This document shows positions 54,796-61,639 of a DNA stretch of 64,000 nucleotides, in pieces (position 1 is the stretch's first letter; each line of letters starts with the position of its first letter). The DNA is from JBKCUI01 sp052161605 (GTDB lineage: Bacteria; Planctomycetota; Planctomycetia; Pirellulales; Pirellulaceae): assembly GCA_052161605.1 (NCBI GenBank), contig CP197409.1; one strand, given 5' to 3'. Below the pieces are notes generated by a model. It made no database searches. It was not told the DNA's origin and worked only from the letters and a program-made list of their open reading frames with translations. Position numbers and translations under genes: made by a program.

Positions 54796-55854
54796 ATGAA
54801 GCGGAAATTTCCGTCGGTTCGCGGAGCATTTACGCTGGTCGAACTGCTAGTCGTCATTGCTATCATTGGAATCCTCGTTGGGCTGCTGCTGCCTGCCGTT
54901 CAAGCGGCCCGAGAAGCGGCTCGCCGAAGCCAGTGCTTGAACAATCTCAAGCAGATTTCGCTTGCCATGATGCAGTTTGAACATGTCAACAAGCACTTTC
55001 CCTATTCCCGAACGGGCTCTCTCTGGCGAACGCTCCCTTACATTGAGCAAACGACCCTCGCCGAGCAGTTCATGGCGGCTCGACATCCGACCCAGCCGCA
55101 TGGGTTCAATGGACAGCTCACCGTTGGTTGGCCAGCCGACTTGCGTGCTAGTTTCAATGCTCGTGTCTCGACTTTTCAATGCCCTAGCTCCCCATCAGAG
55201 CGAGAGTTCACGCTGACCGATTCCGCCGGTCCCTTTCAAGTTCAGTCGACCGACTACACCACGCCTCGCATTCCTGCCATCCGCCCAGTTGGACATCCGC
55301 TTTGGTATCAATCCGGCGAACCGCAAATGAATTTTAACACCGCTATGAGCCCGTCGGATTCTCGCAGCACCGATCCTCGTCGACGTGGTGCAACAGCGGC
55401 TGCGATCACCGATGGTTTCAGCAACACAATGTTGTATTACGAGTGCGCCGGATCCCCGGGGCGATTCGTTCTTGGCAAACGAATGGCGACAGGTGCTGTT
55501 CAGTTAGCGTGGGCTGGAGCTGGAGACGGAGTCAAAATGCGAGCTTACCGCGCGGACAACCTCGCGGGGCTTACCTCGCCAACCAATAGCGGCCTAGGCC
55601 CCAACGGCTCACCAAATCCACCAACGAATCCCACCGATCCTACGCGTCCCTCGGCGTGGGAAGCCACGATCGACAACGGCACCTATCGATTCCTGAATCA
55701 TACGAATTCCTCGCAACCCTACAGCTTCCACACCGGTGGAATCATGATCAGCCTCTGCGATGGTTCGGCTCGTATGATTTCAGACAGTATTGATGCCGCC
55801 ACGTTTCTCAATTTGATGTTGCGTGATGACGGGCAGGTCTTGGGCGAGTTTTAA
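54796..55854 (+). CDS. DUF1559 prepilin-like protein
   Basis: 352 residues. N-terminal type IV pilin-like signal: KRKFPSVRG, cleavage before AFTLVELLVVIAIIGILVGL, then LLPAVQAAREAARRSQC. The C-terminal domain ends with FHTGGIMISLCDGSARMISD, the usual end of DUF1559 (H-X9-DG). This is one of the most expanded families in planctomycetes; proteins probably assemble into pseudopili or surface fibres. It is alone here, with no secretion genes next to it. Confidence 0.92.
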   Translation: MKRKFPSVRGAFTLVELLVVIAIIGILVGLLLPAVQAAREAARRSQCLNNLKQISLAMMQFEHVNKHFPYSRTGSLWRTLPYIEQTTLAEQFMAARHPTQPHGFNGQLTVGWPADLRASFNARVSTFQCPSSPSEREFTLTDSAGPFQVQSTDYTTPRIPAIRPVGHPLWYQSGEPQMNFNTAMSPSDSRSTDPRRRGATAAAITDGFSNTMLYYECAGSPGRFVLGKRMATGAVQLAWAGAGDGVKMRAYRADNLAGLTSPTNSGLGPNGSPNPPTNPTDPTRPSAWEATIDNGTYRFLNHTNSSQPYSFHTGGIMISLCDGSARMISDSIDAATFLNLMLRDDGQVLGEF

Positions 55855-55911
55855 CCAACAATATCAGTCACCTAGGCGGCGTCAGTTCTCAAAGAACTTG
55901 CGGCGATTTAC

Positions 55912-56634
55912 ATGTCAAGCATTTCGAGTCCAAAATCAGATTCGCTAACCAAGGCTCCGGCCACATCAGGGAACGCCAAGAGAACGAATCGCAAATCGTT
56001 CTTGGCGAAACAGTTCCTGGTGTGGCACTGGGTCAGCAGCGCGATCTGCTTGTTTGCCATGCTATTCTTTGCCGTAACTGGTATCACGCTGAACCATGCC
56101 GCTAGCCTTTCGTCCAAAGCAAAGGTACAAACCAATAGTTGCACCTTGCCAGAGCATTTGCTTAGCAAACTCTCCGATGACAAAATCTCTTATGTAGATT
56201 CCAACAATGCTGAAGACTCGTCGCAAGCACAAGTGGGCAAACCGCTTCCTCGGGAAGTCGCGAATTGGATTCGTAGCCAGCTCGCGGTTCATGTCTCGCA
56301 CAAAGCGGCTGAGTGGGATGCTGGCGAAATCTACATCAGTCTGCCTCGGCCCGGGGGTGACGCTTGGTTGACGATTGATCGATCAACGGGCGAGGTTAAC
56401 TACGAATCGACAAGCCAGGGAGTTGTTGCTTACCTGAATGATTTACATAAAGGACGCAACACCGGGGCCCAGTGGGCTTGGTTCATCGACATTTTTTCGA
56501 TCGCATGCGTTGTCTTTTGCCTGACAGGCTTGGGTTTACTCTGGGTACATGCCAAGCGACGACCATCGACCTGGCCGGTCGTTTTAGCCGGAGCCCTAGT
56601 TCCCGTGTTGATCATTATTTTCTTCGTTCATTAA
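55912..56634 (+). CDS. PepSY-associated membrane protein
   Basis: 240 residues. Helix at about 33-60 (FLVWHWVSSAICLFAMLFFAV, then TGITLNH, the PepSY_TM signature with a His), a soluble PepSY-like region (DAWLTIDRSTGEVNYES), then LNDLHKGRNTGAQWAWFIDI and a second helix pair at 186-239. Proteins of this kind sit in the inner membrane in iron- or metal-related operons. First of three genes with DUF2271 and DUF4198 proteins, spaced by about 30 bases. Confidence 0.8.
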   Translation: MSSISSPKSDSLTKAPATSGNAKRTNRKSFLAKQFLVWHWVSSAICLFAMLFFAVTGITLNHAASLSSKAKVQTNSCTLPEHLLSKLSDDKISYVDSNNAEDSSQAQVGKPLPREVANWIRSQLAVHVSHKAAEWDAGEIYISLPRPGGDAWLTIDRSTGEVNYESTSQGVVAYLNDLHKGRNTGAQWAWFIDIFSIACVVFCLTGLGLLWVHAKRRPSTWPVVLAGALVPVLIIIFFVH

Positions 56635-56663
56635 CGCTCGGAAACACTTCATCCATTACACCT

Positions 56664-57206
56664 ATGAATCTGAATCGCTCTCTCACAATTATGGTGCCGC
56701 TGTTGGCGACTGGAGCTCTGCACCAACAAGCTAGTTCTGCGGATATCGAACTGACTATCGAGGTGCCTCGTTTGGACGTTGGCCAATACCACCGCCCCTA
56801 CGTGGCTGGCTGGATAGAGGACGCCGACAACGCACATGTCGCTGACCTCACGGTTTGGTACGACCTGGAAATGAAGAACGGTCAAGGAGAGACGTGGCTC
56901 AAGGATCTGCGTCAATGGTGGCGCAAAAGTGGGCGCAGTGCCACGCTACCGATTGACGGGATCAGCAGCCCGACGCGCCCAGTTGGTCACCATACCGTGG
57001 AATTGCCTCTCTCGAAGATCAAACTCCCCCCCAAGGAGAACAGCCAGTACAGCTTGGTCGTCGAAGCGGCTCGTGAAGTCGGTGGCCGTGAACTGGTTCG
57101 CATCCCATTTACGTGGGACGGCAAGAAAGCTGTGTCCGTGACTGGCTCTGGCAAAACAGAACTTGGTGAAATCAAATTCGTCCTCACTCCCCCTCAAACA
57201 AAATAG
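56664..57206 (+). CDS. DUF2271 exported protein
   Basis: 180 residues from ATG 56664. Signal peptide to about residue 25 (ATGALHQQASSA), then a beta-rich domain: YHRPYVAGWIEDADNAHVAD, LTVWYDLEMKNGQGETWLKD, LRQWWRKSG. This matches the DUF2271 pattern (YVAVWIED, LxLW, RxWW). The family is linked to iron-uptake operons with PepSY and DUF4198 proteins, as here. Confidence 0.85.
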   Translation: MNLNRSLTIMVPLLATGALHQQASSADIELTIEVPRLDVGQYHRPYVAGWIEDADNAHVADLTVWYDLEMKNGQGETWLKDLRQWWRKSGRSATLPIDGISSPTRPVGHHTVELPLSKIKLPPKENSQYSLVVEAAREVGGRELVRIPFTWDGKKAVSVTGSGKTELGEIKFVLTPPQTK

Positions 57207-57233
57207 TCCCCTCAACCCATTAGGAATCGCACA

Positions 57234-58037
57234 ATGAAAATGCGCAATCTGTTTACGTTAGCACTAATCGCATGTCTTTCGCAACCCGCTCTCGCACACC
57301 GCTTTTGGATCGTTCCCTCTACTACGGTTCTTTCGGGCGAAAAACCTTGGATCACGGTGGATGCCGCGATTTCCAACAGTCTTTTCTTTGCGGATCACGC
57401 AGCTCCGGCTATCGAGATGTTCACAGTGACGGGGCCCGATGGCAAGGAGGTTCCACTTCAGAATGCCATGAAAGGGAAGTATCGCACGACCTTTGACATT
57501 CAACTCCCAGTGTCTGGTACCTATCGCATCAGCACGGTTCGGGCCTCTATGAATGCCTCCTATGAAGAAAACGGCGAGACCAAGCGTTGGCGGGGTTCTG
57601 CACAAGAATTCGAGGCCGCCGGATTGAAGGATAAGCCCAGCTTGCAAGTGAGCAAGATGGTGTCTCGCGTCGAAACATTTGTCACCAGCGGAGAACCATC
57701 GCTCGAGGCACTTGCTCCTTCGGGCGAAGGCCTCGAGTTATCGGTTGCTAAGACCCACCCGAACGATTTATTCGCTGGCGAACCCGCTACATTCGTACTC
57801 CTTAACGATGGTAAACCAGCCGCCAATGTCGAGGTGGTACTGATTAAGGGTGATGATCGCTATCGTTCGGAGCCCGGCGAAGTCAAGGTGACGACAAATG
57901 CCGAAGGAGTTTTCGAGCTGAGTTTTCCCGAAGCAGGAAGATATTGGCTCAATGCCAACGCAAGTAGCAGCGGACAATCGGGCTCGCCGACCGCAAGATA
58001 CTCCTACACAGCGACCTTCGAGGTATTGCCCCAGTAA
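57234..58037 (+). CDS. DUF4198 exported protein
   Basis: 267 residues. Signal peptide 1-21 ending in ALAHRFWIVPS; HRFWI directly after cleavage is the DUF4198 hallmark (its His may be a metal ligand, as in NikK-like proteins). Two beta-sandwich domains follow; the second has TFVLLNDGKPAANVEVVLIK and FPEAGRYWLNANAS. Probably a periplasmic metal-binding partner of the two genes upstream. Confidence 0.85.
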   Translation: MKMRNLFTLALIACLSQPALAHRFWIVPSTTVLSGEKPWITVDAAISNSLFFADHAAPAIEMFTVTGPDGKEVPLQNAMKGKYRTTFDIQLPVSGTYRISTVRASMNASYEENGETKRWRGSAQEFEAAGLKDKPSLQVSKMVSRVETFVTSGEPSLEALAPSGEGLELSVAKTHPNDLFAGEPATFVLLNDGKPAANVEVVLIKGDDRYRSEPGEVKVTTNAEGVFELSFPEAGRYWLNANASSSGQSGSPTARYSYTATFEVLPQ

Positions 58038-58074
58038 AACACTAGCCCGCTAAGCAAGGGGATCAAACGCATGC

Positions 58075-58449
58075 TCCGTCGTTTAACCGCACGCCCAACG
58101 GGCTGCGCTGGGCGTTCTAACTCGGAGATGATCGCGCGGTTTAGGTGACTTTACCCTGGGTCGCTATCATAGGCCGAAGCGTCAGCGCATGCTCCGTCGT
58201 TTAACCGCACGCCCAACGGGCTGCGTTAGGCGTTCTAACCCGGAGATGATCGCGCGGTTTAGGTGACTTTACCTTGGGTCGCTATCATGGGCCGAAGCGT
58301 CAGCGCATGCTCCGTCGTTTAACCGCACGCCCAACGGGCTGCGTTAGGCTTTCTAACCCAGAGATGATCGCGCGGTTTAGGTGACTAAACCCTGGGTTGC
58401 TATCATGGGCCGCCCCTGGAGACCGCAGCGCAGGGCGATGCCCACGCGG
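58075..58449. repeat. REP2 cluster upstream of IS copy 2
   Basis: Three tandem units of about 120 bases, each starting CGTTTAACCGCACGCCCAAC and carrying GAGATGATCGCGCGG and a GCTATCAT box. The last unit (GGGCGATGCCCACGCGG) is cut by the element at 58449/58450. Confidence 0.8.
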
Positions 58450-58461
58450 ATAGGTATGAAA

Positions 58462-58532
58462 AAGCAACTTGCTGCACCTCGAATTACAATCGAGCAGTTA
58501 GCCCATAATCCTTGTGGTGCAGCAAGTTGCTT
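58462..58532. repeat. 17-bp inverted repeat in the leader of the transposase
   Basis: AAGCAACTTGCTGCACC (58462-58478) and its exact complement (58516-58532) with a 37-base loop that itself holds TCGA/TCGA. It covers the GTG at 58514 and lies 33 bases before the likely ATG. Copy 1 has the same at 32366-32436. Confidence 0.7.
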
Positions 58533-58564
58533 CCATTCTATCCCAAATCCCTGAAAGTTCCATC

Positions 58565-59716
58565 ATGTCGCAAATTCTAGATTTCCCGCAAATTCCTGTG
58601 TTCGCCGGGTTAGATTACCATCAAGATTCCGTGCAAGTCTGCGTTCTGGACCAGGATGGCAAGAAACTTCTCAACCGCTCGGTCGCCAATTCTACACCTC
58701 TGATTTTTAGTACCCTTACCCAGTTCGGTACCCCTCTTCGCATTGGTGTGGAAGCGTGTTGCGGAGCTGCGAACTTAGCCGACGAGCTGGTAACGCAATA
58801 CAACCTGCCCGTTCAGTTAGCCCATCCCGGTTACGTTAACCGCATGAAACGCTCTCCTGACAAAACCGATTTCGGTGATGCACAAATGCTTGCCGATCTA
58901 TCACGCGTCAACTACCTGCCCAAGGTTTGGCTAGCTCCCAGCTATCTGCGTGAACTGCGCCGACTGGTGCGGCACCGTGGCCAATTAGTCAAACGACGCA
59001 CTGAAACCAAGCTACGCATCCGTGGCTTGTTACGCGAGAATCGCGTTAAGTGTCCAGAGCCTGTTACGGCTTGGAGCAAGCCTTGGTTGGCGTGGCTACA
59101 ACAAGGAGCCTCACTGAGTCCTTCGGACAAATGGGTGCTCAAAGACCACCTGATAGAGCTCAATTCCTTGACCGAACGCATCGGAGCGACCGAGGCGCAA
59201 ATCTCCGAACAAACCAAAGACGATCCTGTGATTGTCGAGCTTCTTAAGCTCAAAGGGGTTGGACTAATCACAGCTGTGACGTTGAGGGCTGAGATTGGCC
59301 GTGTCGACCGCTTCTTGACAGGAAAGCAGTTGGCCCGTTTCTGTGGTGTGACACCTCGCAATGCCAGCAGTGGTGCTAGGCAAGCCGATGCGGGTTTAAT
59401 CCGCGCCGGTAATCCAGACTTGCGTTGCTTGTTGATCGAGTTAGCACACCGTCTGATTCGCTATGACGAGTCCTGGCAAAAGCTGGCCTACTCGCTGATC
59501 TCGCAGGGCAAACACCGCAACGTGGCCGTGGCTGCTGTGGCCAATCGTTGGGTGCGAAAGTTGTTTCACCTTTGGAGAGCGGACTTCACTCCGAACATGG
59601 ATTTTTTAAGGGATGGCAGGGTCGATAGAATCTCATCTAAATCCGAGCCGTCACCCAAGAAAAAGAGCCTGAAGAAAGCTCCTCAGGCTCGACGAGATTC
59701 CCCCGCCCTGACCTGA
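58565..59716 (+). CDS. IS110-family transposase, copy 2
   Basis: 383 residues, identical to copy 1 and starting at ATG 58565. N-terminal DEDD RuvC-like domain with the first Asp in GLDYHQDS, later GVEACC and KTDFGDAQ; a helical middle; C-terminal Tnp_20 domain with KGVGLITAV, FCGVTPRNASSGAR and LIELAHRLIRYDESW. Identity between copies and intact frames suggest it is, or recently was, active. Confidence 0.92.
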   Translation: MSQILDFPQIPVFAGLDYHQDSVQVCVLDQDGKKLLNRSVANSTPLIFSTLTQFGTPLRIGVEACCGAANLADELVTQYNLPVQLAHPGYVNRMKRSPDKTDFGDAQMLADLSRVNYLPKVWLAPSYLRELRRLVRHRGQLVKRRTETKLRIRGLLRENRVKCPEPVTAWSKPWLAWLQQGASLSPSDKWVLKDHLIELNSLTERIGATEAQISEQTKDDPVIVELLKLKGVGLITAVTLRAEIGRVDRFLTGKQLARFCGVTPRNASSGARQADAGLIRAGNPDLRCLLIELAHRLIRYDESWQKLAYSLISQGKHRNVAVAAVANRWVRKLFHLWRADFTPNMDFLRDGRVDRISSKSEPSPKKKSLKKAPQARRDSPALT

Positions 59717-59829
59717 TTATCCCTTGTGAGGTTGCTTCCCAGCAGAGCCACACTCCGTTTCACCAGGCGTTTTTTAAGTTAGTAAGCGTAACGATTTAAT
59801 CAAGGAAAAATTCAGTAAGACATTCAGTG

Positions 59830-59975
59830 ATCTTCGGGGAAAGGTGAGCTCGAGTTTAACCTGGGCCACAATCAACATGGGGCTCGTCTGCGGATGGGGC
59901 AGCCTTTCCCTCTTTCGAAAACAGCCAAATGGGCTATCCCATAACTGGGAGATGCTCGGATAGAGGAAGGGGATT
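59830..59975 (+). ncRNA. Predicted bridge RNA (target and donor loops), copy 2
   Basis: Target loop: GGGAAAGG (59837-59844) pairs with CCTTTCCC (59903-59910). Inside, GTTTAACC (59854-59861) is the complement of the right half of the target (GGTTAAAC), and TGCGG (59889-59893) equals the left half next to the core. Donor loop: CTATCC (59934-59939) is the complement of the element's left end plus core (GGATAG), and ATAGAGG (59960-59966) equals its right end plus core, with a small TCCCA/TGGGA stem between. Same order in both loops, as expected for an IS110 bridge RNA. The RNA ends are not known. Confidence 0.7.
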
Positions 59976-60053
59976 ACCGAATGGAACAACACTGAGCATT
60001 TCCGCGAAAAAAATCGTTCACGACTACTTGACGTTATCCGTTTTTCATAGAGG

Positions 60054-60195
60054 TTAAACGACTTTTTCAAACTTCACCCTTCTCACTTCAAACTTCTTCC
60101 GCCCCTGGAGAACGCAGCGCGGGGCGATGCCCACGCGGTTAAACAACGAGGCTGCACTGGAGGTCGCAGCGCAGGGCGTTGCCAGTGGGAGGTAA
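60054..60195. repeat. REP2 remnant to the right of IS copy 2
   Basis: TTAAACGAC, the rest of the interrupted unit, then a fragment with CGCCCCTGGAGAACGCAGCG and GCCCACGCGGTTAAACAACG, ending just before the DUF1501 stop. Confidence 0.75.
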
Positions 60196-60199
60196 ACGA

Positions 60200-61639
60200 T
60201 TAGGATAGAATCTCGTGTACGACTCTGGCAGGTTCCACGCCGGTCAGCTTCCAGTCTAAGCCCTGGCTCTTGTACGTGAACCGCTCGTGATCGATTCCCA
60301 TCAAATGAAGGATCGTCGCGTGAATGTCGTGCACCGATACCCGATCCTCTACGGCATGATAGCCCAACTCATCGGTCGATCCGAAACTAAAGCCTGGCTT
60401 GAATCCACCCCCTGCAAACCACATTGTAAAGCCAGCTAAGTGATGGTCGCGACCGTTCCCCTGTGCCATCGGTGTTCGCCCAAACTCGGAACCGAAAATC
60501 ACAATCGTATCCTTGAGCATGTCTCGCTGCTTCAAATCCGTTAGCAATGCCGCGACTCCTTGATCGACCTCTTTCGCAGAACCAGCCGAGTGCGACTTTA
60601 CCTCACCGTGATGATCCCAATCTCGGTGATACAACTGAATAAATCGCACTCCACGTTCCGCCAATCGTCGCGCAAATAAACAATTCGAGCCGAACGAGCC
60701 ATCCCCAGGCTTCGATCCATACATGTCAAGAGTCTCCTGAGTCTCTCCTTGCAAATCCATCAACTCCGGAACGCTTGACTGCATGCGGAAGGCCAGTTCA
60801 TACTGGTTGATCCGAGTCGTGATCTCAGGATCTTGAAGCCGTTGGTTGGCGAGCCGATTCAGAATTTGTGCCGTATCGACGACACCTCGCTGCATGTGTT
60901 CCGAGACCCCTTGTGGCTGCCCGACGTAGGAAACGGGATCCCCTTTGCTTCGAAACTCCACACCTTGGAACTGGCCGGGGATAAAGCCTGAGTGCCACTG
61001 ACGAGCAGCGATGGGTTGCTTTTGACCGTAGTTACCAGTTGATACCATGACGACAAAGCCAGGCAAGTTCTCAGCTTCGCTTCCTAGACCGTATAACAGC
61101 CAGGAACCCATCGCAGGTCGCCCAGGTATCATCGAGCCGGTATTCATGAACGTATGAGCCGGATCGTGATTGATGGCATCGGTATGAAGAGAGCGAACGA
61201 TGCAGATATCGTCCGCGCACTTCTCCGCCACATGAGGCCAAATCTCGGAGATCATTTGTCCCGATTGCCCCCATTTCTTGAAGGGATGCTGCGGGCCGAA
61301 ACAGTTGAGCTTTGCACCTTGAAGCTGCGCGATCTGCTGCCCCTTGGTTACCGATTCGGGCATCGGCTTGCCATGCATTTCGGCCAACTTCTCTTTGTAA
61401 TCAAACGTGTCGAGATGGGTCATGCCACCCGCCATGTAGAGCCAAATCACTCGCTTGGCCCGTGGCGGTACGTGAAAGGGTTGGATCACTCCGGTCCAAC
61501 GATTGGTTTCGCTCTTGATTTCGTCATGGATCGCGCGAGCATCCTTTCCAATCAAAGATGCTGCGGCCATCGCTCCAAGGCTTAGTCCTGAACGTGTTAC
61601 AAAGGTTCGACGACCGATTGCGTTTGGCAGGGGAAACAT
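60200..61639 (-). CDS. DUF1501 domain protein (sulfatase-like fold)
   Basis: 479 residues. Twin-arginine-like N-terminus (RRTFVTRSGLSLGAMAAASL). Body with RVIWLYMAGGMTHLDTFDYK, DDICIVRSLHTDAINHDPAH, MNTGSMIPGRPAMGSWLLYG and FGSEFGRTPMAQGNGRDHH, all typical of DUF1501, which belongs to the alkaline-phosphatase-like superfamily. Function unknown; it nearly always follows a DUF1549/DUF1553 cytochrome-like partner, here coupled by a TAATG overlap at 61639. Confidence 0.92.
   Translation of the reverse strand: MFPLPNAIGRRTFVTRSGLSLGAMAAASLIGKDARAIHDEIKSETNRWTGVIQPFHVPPRAKRVIWLYMAGGMTHLDTFDYKEKLAEMHGKPMPESVTKGQQIAQLQGAKLNCFGPQHPFKKWGQSGQMISEIWPHVAEKCADDICIVRSLHTDAINHDPAHTFMNTGSMIPGRPAMGSWLLYGLGSEAENLPGFVVMVSTGNYGQKQPIAARQWHSGFIPGQFQGVEFRSKGDPVSYVGQPQGVSEHMQRGVVDTAQILNRLANQRLQDPEITTRINQYELAFRMQSSVPELMDLQGETQETLDMYGSKPGDGSFGSNCLFARRLAERGVRFIQLYHRDWDHHGEVKSHSAGSAKEVDQGVAALLTDLKQRDMLKDTIVIFGSEFGRTPMAQGNGRDHHLAGFTMWFAGGGFKPGFSFGSTDELGYHAVEDRVSVHDIHATILHLMGIDHERFTYKSQGLDWKLTGVEPARVVHEILS

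Larger units (their letters stand above)
58450..60051 (+). mobile_element. IS110-family element (IS1111-like layout), copy 2
   Basis: 1602 bp, inverted relative to copy 1. Left junction CACGCGG|ATAGGTATG, right junction CATAGA|GGTTAAACGAC; GG is the shared core. Restored target: CACGCGGTTAAACGAC, a REP2 arm. Inverted end repeats TATGAAAAA. Long noncoding end downstream of the transposase gene. All compared stretches agree with copy 1. Confidence 0.9.
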
